64,000 nt of DNA from Lactiplantibacillus plantarum EGD-AQ4 (GTDB lineage Bacteria > Bacillota > Bacilli > Lactobacillales > Lactobacillaceae): assembly GCF_000463075.2 (NCBI RefSeq), contig NZ_AVAQ01000007.1, forward strand, positions 1 to 64,000. Direction: 5' to 3'. The position numbers and the translations under genes were made by a program. Of the stretch, positions 8,570-17,151 are shown in pieces; position 1 is the first letter of the stretch; every line of letters starts with the position of its first letter. The notes under the pieces were generated by a model that did no database searches, was not told the origin of the DNA, and saw only the letters and a program-made list of their open reading frames with translations.

Positions 8570-8586
8570 AGATTGGAGCTAATCAT

Positions 8587-9525
8587 ATGTCAGAATCACA
8601 ACCAAAAGTTTATATTTTACACGAAAACCTCGACTGGACCCGCCACCTTGTGAAATGGTTGCAACAAAAACAGATTCCCTATGAACTTTGGGACCTATCA
8701 AGTGGTCATATTGATCTGCAGTCCGTCCCTCCTGAAGGCATCTTTTACAACCGGATGTCCGCCTCTGCTCATACCCGTGGACACCGTTTTGCACCCGAAT
8801 TTGCACAACAAGTGATTCAATGGCTACAGAACAATCATCGTATCGTTTTAAACGGTTCTCGTGCAATTGATTTGGAAATTAGCAAAGTTAAACAATACTT
8901 AGCGCTTAACAAGGCTGGCATCAAAACACCCCGAACAGTCGCCGTTCTGGGTAAAGAGAATTTAGTGCAAGCAGCTCAGGAGTTCAACGTTTATCCATTA
9001 ATTACCAAGCATAATCGTGCTGGTAAAGGTGCTGGTGTCCATCTATTCAACAACGATCAAGAGCTCGAGGAATACGTCGCTAGCGCCGACTTTGAAGAAC
9101 CGGTAGATGGCATTACACTACTCCAAGAATATATTCGCCCCATTGATGGTCGGATTCGACGGTCAGAATTTATTGGTCAAAAGTTTCTATACACCGTCTC
9201 AATTGATTCCAGCCAGGGATTCGAGCTTTGTCCAGCAGATGAATGCCAACTGCCAAACACGGCTGAATCTAAGTTTAAAATCATTGACCCGTTAAGTAGT
9301 CAACAACAGGTTGATTATGAGCACTTTTTACACGCTAATGGGCTAGACGTCGCTGCCGTTGAATGGGTGGAAGATCAAAATCACCAAAAGTTTGTGTATG
9401 ACGTCAACACGAATACCAACTATAATGAGCAAGCCGAAACTAGCGCTCACATCTTTGCCCACGAGCACTTGGCGGATTACCTAGGCCATCTACTTAATGA
9501 AACGACACAGGTTGTGAGTTACTGA
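8587..9525 (+). CDS. ATP-grasp ligase, RimK-like
   Basis: The 312-residue protein shows the ATP-grasp build of the RimK/alpha-L-glutamate ligase group: an N-terminal pre-ATP-grasp domain containing FYNRMSASAHTRG, the lid segment LITKHNRAGKGAGVHLF (about 140-157), LQEYIRP (the adenine-contacting QEYI), and the metal-binding C-terminal stretch VYDVNTNTNYNEQAE. Such enzymes form an amide bond between a carboxylate and an amino acid. It lies 17 nt after the symporter and shares its T-box, so it may use the imported amino acid; the product is unknown. Confidence 0.82.
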   Translation: MSESQPKVYILHENLDWTRHLVKWLQQKQIPYELWDLSSGHIDLQSVPPEGIFYNRMSASAHTRGHRFAPEFAQQVIQWLQNNHRIVLNGSRAIDLEISKVKQYLALNKAGIKTPRTVAVLGKENLVQAAQEFNVYPLITKHNRAGKGAGVHLFNNDQELEEYVASADFEEPVDGITLLQEYIRPIDGRIRRSEFIGQKFLYTVSIDSSQGFELCPADECQLPNTAESKFKIIDPLSSQQQVDYEHFLHANGLDVAAVEWVEDQNHQKFVYDVNTNTNYNEQAETSAHIFAHEHLADYLGHLLNETTQVVSY

Positions 9526-9544
9526 AATCTCAATAACTAGACAT

Positions 9545-9600
9545 AAAGCCAGCATCACGGCGGAATCCAGGTGGATTTTGCGGTGATGCTGGCTTTATTG
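9545..9600 (+). terminator. Rho-independent terminator of the T-box operon
   Basis: A 14-bp perfect inverted repeat (AAAGCCAGCATCAC at 9545-9558 with its complement at 9583-9596) is followed by a short T-rich stretch. Confidence 0.75.
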
Positions 9601-9701
9601 TTTCTGGATTATCATGCACTTACATGAAAAATTTATCCAAAGTGATTTATCCTGAATGTAACTATGTCCAAGGCATATTCGCCCTGTTTTCTATCATCAA
9701 T

Positions 9702-10202
9702 TTAAATTGATAAATCTAGCTTCTCCAGCAGTTCGTAAATGGTCATTGTGGGAACGTTAAACTGAGTGGCAACTGCATTAATTTTAGGCTCTTTCTTGGA
9801 GTTACTACCTATATTGGGCATCGTCGCACGACCATTTCCATCTAAAGTCACGATTGTTTGACCGTTCACCTTTGCAGTAGCAATCAGCCACGGGTCGGCT
9901 TTATCCGGACTCTGCCACTCTGAAATACCGGCTGCATTCCATCGCTTTGATTGTGTTATCCAATTCATCACATCATTATAAGCACGCGTTATTTCTAAAG
10001 TGGGAACAATGATTTGCTTCTGAAATGTATTTTTTGTCCACAATGCTAGTTCATCAGGATACTTTATTTCATTATAAACAAAAGAGGTCATCCTGACATT
10101 GCTATGAGTGGCCAGACAAACCCAAACGGACCCAAAAACCTGTGGTCGATACCACTTTTCATGCGCATCTATTAATGAATTAGAGTCAATTAAATATTCC
10201 AT
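9702..10202 (-). CDS. PIN-domain protein (DUF4411 type), probable toxin
   Basis: The 166-residue protein begins MEYLIDSNSLIDAHEKWY, the first PIN-domain acidic strand (D6), and carries ADPWLIATAKVNGQTIVTLD near residues 98-117, the central and late acidic residues of a PIN nuclease. This layout matches DUF4411 proteins, which usually pair with an ImmA/IrrE-domain partner. It starts 4 nt after the partner's stop codon, so the two are cotranscribed. Ribonuclease toxin activity is inferred from the fold. Confidence 0.75.
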   Translation of the reverse strand: MEYLIDSNSLIDAHEKWYRPQVFGSVWVCLATHSNVRMTSFVYNEIKYPDELALWTKNTFQKQIIVPTLEITRAYNDVMNWITQSKRWNAAGISEWQSPDKADPWLIATAKVNGQTIVTLDGNGRATMPNIGSNSKKEPKINAVATQFNVPTMTIYELLEKLDLSI

Positions 10203-10206
10203 AATA

Positions 10207-11358
10207 TCACGCCATTTCCAAAATTTTATCGACCGTTTTATGATACGTTTTCAAAGTCACACCTAGCATCGAGGCCGCTTTTGCAATCGCCATATCACCA
10301 CTAGATTCAGCATTGATAATCGCATTCGCATAATACCGGTCTATTCTCGATATTGCGGTATTATAAAAATCACCGCCAGGGGTCTTTTGCTCCGACTTCA
10401 AGCGTAGCTCTTCTGCTTGCCGCTGCTTCGCCCAATCAACCAACTTATTTCCAAACAGTCGCAAACTCTGAGTACGAATGGCCGCCGCAACTAAACTTGT
10501 ATGGAACTTTTTGGATAAATGAGTTAAGTTGTCTTCAGGCGAATATTTATCAGATTGCAATTTCTTGACCTTATCAGCAGGCATCAGCGCATTAATCGTA
10601 ACTTGATTAATCCAACGCTCATTTACCAGATCTAGGTCCGGTGAAACATTCAACACTTCATTATTTCCCAAAAAAGCATGCATCAATTCATGAATGAGTG
10701 AAAAAATCTTCGCCTTTTTGCTATCACGGCTGTTAATAAATATTAATGGAACCACAGGATCATTTAATACTAATGCCCGAAATTCATCAACATCAAGCGG
10801 ACGTCGCGTATTTGTTCCAACAACACCATTCTGCATGACTAAAATACCTAGAGCGCTAATTTTTGTTCTGAGAATATTAAAGAAATCATCATCCGACATA
10901 GCTATTCCAAGTGTGTCGGACAAGTCTAGAATTTTGATAACATCCTTAGATACAGCGGCCGGATCCATCCTATCGTTAAATATGTGCTCAAATTTAAATT
11001 TCGTACTTTCATTCTGATCAAGTAGATAGTCTTTCATCCACGCCTGTCGCGTTTCCATATCACATATCGTATCAATTAGACGCCTGCTTGGCTGAACACC
11101 CTGATTATTAACCGTCCTAAACTTCACAAATTCATTTTTTTCTCTTGGTAACTCAGTTCTAAAAAAGTAATTAAACGGAATTCGCGTATCACGACTAAAG
11201 TTTTGAATTTGCTTAAATGTGGGATAATCATGGTCAGTCTGCGGGTTTTTCCAGTTGGAAAGTGCATACTTCTTTAATAATTCTGATTCATTCTTTTCAC
11301 CATTACTAATGGCCCAATCAATAATTTCAGGTTTTACAGGAATCCGTAATACTGCCAT
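10207..11358 (-). CDS. ImmA/IrrE metallopeptidase-domain protein, probable antitoxin partner
   Basis: The start is the ATG at 11358, with GAAAGGTGG 8 nt upstream, giving 383 residues. The centre holds the zinc metalloprotease signature HELMHAF near residue 223 (HEXXH), typical of the M78/ImmA domain. The N-terminal half resembles an XRE-linked region that recognises the PIN partner, and the last 50 residues (AIAKAASMLGVTLKTYHKTV) form a helix-turn-helix-like end. In DUF4411 systems this protein acts as antitoxin or regulator; that is inference from gene pairing. Confidence 0.78.
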   Translation of the reverse strand: MAVLRIPVKPEIIDWAISNGEKNESELLKKYALSNWKNPQTDHDYPTFKQIQNFSRDTRIPFNYFFRTELPREKNEFVKFRTVNNQGVQPSRRLIDTICDMETRQAWMKDYLLDQNESTKFKFEHIFNDRMDPAAVSKDVIKILDLSDTLGIAMSDDDFFNILRTKISALGILVMQNGVVGTNTRRPLDVDEFRALVLNDPVVPLIFINSRDSKKAKIFSLIHELMHAFLGNNEVLNVSPDLDLVNERWINQVTINALMPADKVKKLQSDKYSPEDNLTHLSKKFHTSLVAAAIRTQSLRLFGNKLVDWAKQRQAEELRLKSEQKTPGGDFYNTAISRIDRYYANAIINAESSGDMAIAKAASMLGVTLKTYHKTVDKILEMA

Positions 11359-11582
11359 GAAAATCACCACCTTTCGCCAAATTTAAATCACTCACAGTAC
11401 ACCCTATCTACTCAATCGTCTTCTTTTCAACACTGAGGAATACCTTGAATAGCGACATACGTCATGCTTTTTCTTACCTTAACATTCGCACCGAACGTTT
11501 CCAACATTTGAAATTTCTATTTATTTTACATTGAAAAAACAGAATCAGGCATCAGAATCTACTTACACCCTTAAACAGATTC

Positions 11583-12587
11583 TCATTCCACTGCATCTAT
11601 TCCAAATTCTGGACCATCATCTTCTACCGTCATCGTAATAGGAACAACAATTTCTGGAAACATGATATGACACAATCTTTCTCCAAAATTTGTCAATTGA
11701 ATAATCTTAATATCCATATCTAGTTCAATTTCTCCAAATGCAACTTTCAGCCGCTGAACATATTGCTTAATATCATCCTCAGATTTCATTTCACTAACAG
11801 CATTTTCCACAAAATCCTGCACCCTAACAATCGATTTCTCTTCATAATTTTCATACTCTATTTCATCTATAATTCCCAATCTCTTTAAAACATAGATGGG
11901 CATATCAGATAAGTGATCCTCGATGAAAATATCCTCTGAATTTATCCAAAGTGGGCCATTTTTTATATCAAAGCCCCCTTCTCTTACCGTAAAATACAAT
12001 CTTTTAGGAATTTCTTGACCATTTATACTAATAGGGCAGAAATCAGTTGGATCATCCATCTTTGCAGCCGGTCTCATTCTCACACTGGCTGCAAATCCGA
12101 GTGATCTATAAAGTCTTCTAATTAATTTTATATCATAACTCGTTAACTGCTTTATAATTTCAATAATAGAAGGGTGAACAAAATCTTTCCTGCTTCTATC
12201 ACAACTTGCAGTCAATACTTTCGCCAACAACAACCGTGTATCATCTATATCTAAATAAATTGGTAACACAGACATAATTTGTGCCAATGTTTTTTTATCT
12301 GGAATGACTAAATCAGAATAATCAATATCATTTAGTAAATCCACAACATCTTTCTGAAATTCCCCAATATTCTGTACTTTATTAAGCTCAACTTCATATA
12401 ACTCTAATCTATGAGCCTGTTCTAACTTTTTCTTTTTTACCTCAAAGTCCAAGTCTGATCCAAAGGTTATGTAAAACCAGTTATCCAGCATCTTAAAAAT
12501 TGGCTTCAGTGCATTTCCACCCACATTTCCTGCTAATGATGCTGAAAATGGAACTAATACATTATTAACGAAAAAGCTTGAATCCAT
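11583..12587 (-). CDS. DUF4393 (Abi-alpha-like) protein, candidate phage defence
   Basis: This AT-rich gene encodes 334 residues. The N-terminus has a glycine-containing hydrophobic stretch (VPFSASLAGNVGGNALKP), followed by a helical charged region, the conserved-looking core LLAKVLTASCDRS near residue 130, and a C-terminal LTNFGERLCHIMF. These are the landmarks I associate with DUF4393, a family named Abi_alpha for abortive infection. It stands alone between the PIN/ImmA pair and rlmH, in a patch that breaks otherwise conserved gene order. A defence role is inferred from family name and context. Confidence 0.65.
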   Translation of the reverse strand: MDSSFFVNNVLVPFSASLAGNVGGNALKPIFKMLDNWFYITFGSDLDFEVKKKKLEQAHRLELYEVELNKVQNIGEFQKDVVDLLNDIDYSDLVIPDKKTLAQIMSVLPIYLDIDDTRLLLAKVLTASCDRSRKDFVHPSIIEIIKQLTSYDIKLIRRLYRSLGFAASVRMRPAAKMDDPTDFCPISINGQEIPKRLYFTVREGGFDIKNGPLWINSEDIFIEDHLSDMPIYVLKRLGIIDEIEYENYEEKSIVRVQDFVENAVSEMKSEDDIKQYVQRLKVAFGEIELDMDIKIIQLTNFGERLCHIMFPEIVVPITMTVEDDGPEFGIDAVE

Positions 12588-12691
12588 TTATAACACCTCT
12601 ACTGTAAAAACTATGCATTTTCTAACTAATAGTTTTCCTTATATTAAAACCATGCACGGACTCCTGTAGCCTTCTGCCTGAAAAAGCTACC

Positions 12692-13171
12692 TCACTTATG
12701 ATACGGCGACCCCGCATTAATCATAAACGCCCGATAAACCTGCTCCGACAACACCAACCGCATTAGCTGGTGAGGCAACGTAAAGCGGCCAAACGAAATC
12801 TGGGTATCCGCGCGCTGCAGCACTTCCGGCGACAAGCCTAGCGAGCCGCCAATCACGAAATCGATATCGCTGTGACCATAAGTCGTCAGCTTGTCGATTT
12901 CGGCCGCAAATTCTTCGCTGGAGCGTTCCTTGCCTAAAATTGCCAGCGCGTAAACGTAATCGCGATCCTTGATTTTTTCCAGGATGCGCTGACCTTCTTT
13001 TTGCTTCACATTTTCCATCTCTGCGTTACTTAATGATTCTGGTGCCTTTTCATCGGGAACTTCAACAATCTGGAATTTTGCAAATTTACTCATTCTTTTC
13101 GCATATTCCGCAATCCCCTGTTTGAAGTATTTCTCCTTTAATTTGCCAACACAGATAATTTTGATGTTCAT
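12692..13171 (-). CDS. rlmH: 23S rRNA pseudouridine-1915 N3-methyltransferase RlmH
   Basis: The 159-residue protein is the normal RlmH (YbeA/SPOUT) length. It starts [16 protein letters not shown] and has the SAM-binding knot signature [17 protein letters not shown] at about 105-121 and the C-terminal [18 protein letters not shown] plus GSPYHK. It methylates N3 of pseudouridine 1915 in helix 69 of 23S rRNA. Its position downstream of htrA and the wal genes is the common Firmicutes arrangement close to the origin. Confidence 0.97.
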   Translation of the reverse strand: MNIKIICVGKLKEKYFKQGIAEYAKRMSKFAKFQIVEVPDEKAPESLSNAEMENVKQKEGQRILEKIKDRDYVYALAILGKERSSEEFAAEIDKLTTYGHSDIDFVIGGSLGLSPEVLQRADTQISFGRFTLPHQLMRLVLSEQVYRAFMINAGSPYHK

Positions 13172-13193
13172 AATTGACCGCCTTTACACAAGT

Positions 13194-13518
13194 TATTAAC
13201 ACAGTTATCCACAGGTGCATAACTCAATAATCAACATATTGTGTTGAACACTAGTTCGCCACAATATTTATTTAGTCCGATTTTGTCAAGACCCTTCCGA
13301 CTTATCCACAGTTTTGCACAGCAACATCTGTTCGTGGATTCCGGTTACAAATCCCATTATATCAAGAATCCACCGCTATTAAAATAACTTTTTTAAATTC
13401 AATCCACAGGGTAAGTCGATGCTTGTGGATAACTTTTAAACAAGCCTCATTCCCGTCGTTGCGCCTGTTAATAAATTTCAATTTTTAGCGACTTAAATTA
13501 TCACCAAAGTTGTCCACA
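13194..13518. promoter_or_regulatory. Cluster of DnaA boxes between htrA and rlmH
   Basis: Three perfect 9-mers TTATCCACA occur in the rlmH-htrA intergenic region: 13205-13213, 13302-13310, and 13424-13432 on the opposite strand. There is also a one-mismatch box TTGTCCACA at 13510-13518 and a weaker TTATTAACA at 13194-13202. Two of the boxes share the longer string TCCACAGTTTTGCACA. DnaA binding here is likely. The true oriC is expected near dnaA, outside the window. Confidence 0.7.
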
Positions 13519-13671
13519 GTTTTGCACACCCGCCGTTTTCCCGATAAATGCTTTGACGGCTTTCGGCCAGTTTGTTCGGCTTTTTACGTAACTGGGGCCC
13601 CAATTCACAAATTTTCTTGATTTTTGAAAAACGAACCTTCGTTTTTTCATCATTCAGCGCCAAAAGCGCAA

Positions 13672-13711
13672 AAAAACGCCCTCAATTGCAACTCACAATC
13701 AAGGACGTTTA
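13672..13711 (-). terminator. Rho-independent terminator of htrA
   Basis: On the minus strand, AAACGTCCTTGATTG and its near-complement CAATTGAGGGCGTTT are followed by a run of T. It lies just past the htrA stop at 13727. Confidence 0.8.
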
Positions 13712-13726
13712 TGAAAATCTCATTTA

Positions 13727-14989
13727 CTAATTACTTTGTTTATTTAACGTTTTGGTAGTTTCTGTTAGCTTCATCGACGTCGTCTTCAGCTTACCGTCAT
13801 GATAATACTTGACCGTTACCGTATCGTTCACGGAATGGGCGTATAAAGCACTCCGTAACGTGGCCAGGTTCGTGACTTTCTTACCGCCGAGTTCCGTAAT
13901 CACATCGTACTTAGTCAAGCCAGCCGTCTTAGCCGGTGAGCCTGAGTAGGTCTTCATGATAACGACACCCTTCTTCACGCTAGATGGCAACTTCAGGACG
14001 GATGAGCGGTCGCTAGCAGAGATATTAGCCACGTTGTAGGTCGCAACCCCTAAGGCTGGCCGAACAACTTCACCATTCTTCACTAACTCGTTGATGATTT
14101 TAACGACTTCGTTACTTGGAATGGCAAAGCCCATCCCTTCAACGCTCGTACCGGAATTATCCGAAGCTAACTTCATCGAGTTGATCCCGATGACTTGGCC
14201 CGCGATGTTAAACAGTGGCCCACCTGAGTTCCCAGAGTTGATGGCGGCATCCGTTTGAATAACCGTTGCGTAACCAGTCGTCTGTCCGGACGTATTCGTC
14301 GTCGCGACGGTCCGTTTCTTCGCGGAAATAATCCCTTCCGTCAAGGTCGTTGCGTAATTAGACCCCATCGGTGACCCGATTGCCAAGGCCGTTTCACCAA
14401 CCTTGATATTGTCGGAGTTACCGAAGCTAGCCGTCTTCGTGACCTTCGAAGAATTAATCTTCAGCACCGCTAAGTCGGTTACAGAGTCGGTTCCGACGAT
14501 TTTAGCCGTCAGCTTGGTTCCGTTACTCAAAATAACCCGAATCGCGTTTGAGCCGCTAACAACGTGGTTATTCGTCACGATGTAGGCTGCGTTGCCGCTC
14601 TTCTTGTAGATCAGACCAGAGCCTTCACTGTATTCTTCCAGTTTGCTAGAACTCGAATCTGAACTCGAAGAACTGTCGCTGCCTGATGAATCATCGCCAC
14701 CAAGAATGCCGCTCCAGCCACTCGTTGAACTTTGCTTTTGCAAGTTGATCACTGAGACCACGGCTGCCTTGTTGTTCTGGAACACCTTGGTTGCCTGTGA
14801 GCTGACATTGACCTTCACGTTCGTGGTTGAAGTTGACCCTGATTTATTCGAGCCAGTTGGTACGCTAGTTGATGAGGTCGCAATATTGTTGTTTTGGAAA
14901 TAAGTGATACCCCCATATGCAACACCACCACCGATGAGTCCAGCAACTAGTGCCGTTACTGCAACTTTAATTAATGATTTGTTAGCCAT
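13727..14989 (-). CDS. htrA: HtrA/DegP-family membrane-anchored serine protease
   Basis: The 420-residue protein has an N-terminal membrane anchor (about 7-27), a Ser/Thr/Asp-rich linker (30-115), a trypsin-like domain with His in NNHVV (near 141), Asp in TDLAVLKI (near 171) and Ser in GNSGGPL (near 255), and one C-terminal PDZ domain (about 305-405) with VVIMKTYSGSPAKTAGL. It degrades misfolded exported proteins at the outer face of the membrane. It follows walJ, as in many lactobacilli, in the cell-envelope stress neighbourhood. Confidence 0.97.
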   Translation of the reverse strand: MANKSLIKVAVTALVAGLIGGGVAYGGITYFQNNNIATSSTSVPTGSNKSGSTSTTNVKVNVSSQATKVFQNNKAAVVSVINLQKQSSTSGWSGILGGDDSSGSDSSSSSDSSSSKLEEYSEGSGLIYKKSGNAAYIVTNNHVVSGSNAIRVILSNGTKLTAKIVGTDSVTDLAVLKINSSKVTKTASFGNSDNIKVGETALAIGSPMGSNYATTLTEGIISAKKRTVATTNTSGQTTGYATVIQTDAAINSGNSGGPLFNIAGQVIGINSMKLASDNSGTSVEGMGFAIPSNEVVKIINELVKNGEVVRPALGVATYNVANISASDRSSVLKLPSSVKKGVVIMKTYSGSPAKTAGLTKYDVITELGGKKVTNLATLRSALYAHSVNDTVTVKYYHDGKLKTTSMKLTETTKTLNKQSN

Positions 14990-15099
14990 AATTGCGCGTC
15001 GAAACGCGATCCCTCCCTACTAATGCTGATTTTAAGTCTATTTTAGCGAAAAAGTGTGATTTTTTTATGATCGAAGCGTTGCGAAACATTAAAGCTAGC

Positions 15100-15915
15100 C
15101 TATAGCGTGATTAACTTCGTCGCTTTTTCTGGATCAGTATCATATAGCTGAAAATCATGTTCCACGCCAAAATCATGCTCAGTCATCATTGAAGCTACCG
15201 TCAAATGGGCCAGTGATTTCAGGTTGTTGTCCTGACTCCGATGTCCTAAGTAAATTCGTTTGGTTCGATGACCGATGACGTCCATCAAAGCGTTAGCGCC
15301 ATCTTCATTGGACAGATGACCCTCATCACCGATAATGCGTTGTTTCAACGGCCATGGGTAGCGGCCCATCCGCAGCATTTCCAGGTCATGATTGCATTCG
15401 AATAAGTAGCCGTCCGCGTCACGAATGACCCCTTCGACATGCTCTGAAACGTAGCCGGTATCGGTGATAATGACAAACGACTTCCCAGCGTGGTGCAGTT
15501 CATAAAACTGTGGTTCGGCCGCATCGTGCGAGACACTAAAGGATTCCACGTCGAGGTCCCCGAGGTCCAAGGTCGTATCGGGATCAAAAACGTGACATAA
15601 CTCAGCGGGAACCTTGCCAATTTTGTGAGCCATGGCATCCCACGTCCCCTGGTTGGCGTAAATATCTAACCCGTACTTCCGGGCGAGAATCCCCGCTGAG
15701 TGACAGTGGTCGGTATGCTCATGACTAATGAAGAGACTATCGACTTCATTAATGTCGCGGCCGATCGACGCCATCAAATTCGCGATTTTTTTGCCGCTTA
15801 GCCCCGCATCGACCAACACTTTATGTTCTGGCGTTTCAATGTAAGTCACATTGCCGGTACTGCCCGACGCCAGAATACTTACTTTCATATCATCCGTTGC
15901 TAATTTTAATACCAT
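15100..15915 (-). CDS. walJ: WalJ/YycJ metallo-beta-lactamase-fold hydrolase
   Basis: The beta-lactamase-fold nuclease motif SHEHTDHCHSAGIL (HxHxDH) is near residue 70, followed by SVSHDAAEP, ITDTGYVSEH and LGHRSQDNN, which supply further metal ligands. WalJ proteins lie in the walRK operon and link replication or repair to cell-wall control. Two starts are possible: ATG 15915 (AGGAAGAG, 8 nt) and ATG 15888, where similarity to other family members (MKVSILASGSTGN) begins. The longer form is given. Confidence 0.92.
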   Translation of the reverse strand: MVLKLATDDMKVSILASGSTGNVTYIETPEHKVLVDAGLSGKKIANLMASIGRDINEVDSLFISHEHTDHCHSAGILARKYGLDIYANQGTWDAMAHKIGKVPAELCHVFDPDTTLDLGDLDVESFSVSHDAAEPQFYELHHAGKSFVIITDTGYVSEHVEGVIRDADGYLFECNHDLEMLRMGRYPWPLKQRIIGDEGHLSNEDGANALMDVIGHRTKRIYLGHRSQDNNLKSLAHLTVASMMTEHDFGVEHDFQLYDTDPEKATKLITL

Positions 15916-16288
15916 TATTTAGGCTCTTCCTATCTCTGAAATCCATTACTATCTTTACATGATACACGCTTTTAGCAGGCTTGAAAAGTGAACGACCTGT
16001 TGCGACGCTGGCTACCGGGTCAAACGCGGCACCGAGGTTCCGGACTAGCATTGGATAGGCTGGTCCGCCGATTGCGTTAAAACGCCCGTCTCCGAATAGT
16101 CGCGGTCTGCTCAAAACAAATAGCTAGCCGCTTCTAAACAAAAAAGCCCCGCCAACCTGAGATTCGCCACCAGCCGCAACACCTCAGCAACCAGCTATTC
16201 TGATCACCGTTTGTCCAGCGCAACGAATCCCATAGCTTGCGGGACCCTTTCTTTATGACACAATCACGCTTTATGCTTAATTGTGCGT
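15916..16288. other. Gap between walI and walJ, nothing coding seen
   Basis: This 373-bp stretch is moderately GC-rich. A GGCGGGGCTTTTTT string on the minus strand (around 16141-16154) looks terminator-like but lacks a clean stem. I find no ORF with a convincing ribosome-binding site. Confidence 0.5.
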
Positions 16289-17140
16289 TTATTCTACGAT
16301 ATTCCAGACCATCCCAGCAGTCGTATCTAGGCTGCTGGTCGCGGCGGAGTTACTATTTTTCATCGACGAACCCGTGAAGGCATTGATGCGGTGCAAGCTC
16401 ACATTGGAGCTGTTCTTACTACGAACGGCAAAAATCCATGTCGGCACGTAGACACTACTGTCTTTTAGCTTCAACAGGCGTGAATACCCGAGCTTGGCCC
16501 ACACGATCCGTGAACTACTTGAGACCTGGTTATACTGATACAACGCCACCAGCGCCTTTTTCTCACTAATGGTGACCGCTTTTTCACGCAACGTTTTGAC
16601 ATTCGCCACATAGGTCTGCGTATAGCCGGTCAGCTGCTTTTCTTTGTTGACAAACAGGTGCACTTGCCCGGCGGCGGTTAAAATCTCACCATCCGCGACC
16701 TTTTGGACGAACACATAGTCACCACTGGACGATAAATCCGCATCATACACGTATTCCGACCCATGAATCACGTTGGTGCGTTGCTTCATGAAGGTCGTCA
16801 AATCTGATTTGGGCTTACTCGTATCGATGGTGGTCGTTGCCCGCAGCGTGCTGGTCAATTTGCCACTACTTTGAACCCGCGCAGACTGTTCAGTTAACTG
16901 ACTCAACGATTGCTTGAGGCCACTCTCATTACTGCCCGCAATGTAGTAGCCGGTCCCTTCGTGCGTGTCTGGATCTTTGAAACTAATATTATCAGAGCGC
17001 ATCTCACGAATCACCGTGGTCGCGGTATCACCGGTCGTTTTCGTTGACTTGGAACTCGTCTGAACGAACATGTAACCTAGAAAGATATCGAGGACGACGA
17101 ATGCGAGTAAGAAGATCCACTCAATTCTCCGAAAATTCAT
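16289..17140 (-). CDS. walI: WalI (YycI) regulator of the WalK kinase
   Basis: The start is the ATG at 17140 with GGAGGTGG just upstream, giving 283 residues that begin MNFRRIEWIFLLAFVVLDIF, a single N-terminal transmembrane helix. The rest is extracellular with a YycH/YycI-type fold; GSEYVYDADL and QVHLFVNKEKQLTGYTQTYV lie mid-protein. In Bacillus, YycI and YycH form a membrane complex with WalK and tune its activity. It follows walH by 11 nt. Confidence 0.93.
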   Translation of the reverse strand: MNFRRIEWIFLLAFVVLDIFLGYMFVQTSSKSTKTTGDTATTVIREMRSDNISFKDPDTHEGTGYYIAGSNESGLKQSLSQLTEQSARVQSSGKLTSTLRATTTIDTSKPKSDLTTFMKQRTNVIHGSEYVYDADLSSSGDYVFVQKVADGEILTAAGQVHLFVNKEKQLTGYTQTYVANVKTLREKAVTISEKKALVALYQYNQVSSSSRIVWAKLGYSRLLKLKDSSVYVPTWIFAVRSKNSSNVSLHRINAFTGSSMKNSNSAATSSLDTTAGMVWNIVE

Positions 17141-17151
17141 GCGGCCACCTC

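Noticed and set aside
13194-13518. Chromosomal oriC
   Set aside because: DnaA boxes are present but dnaA and dnaN are not adjacent and there is no clear AT-rich unwinding element with DnaA-trio repeats; the order ssb-rpsR-dnaB suggests the origin lies beyond the right edge.
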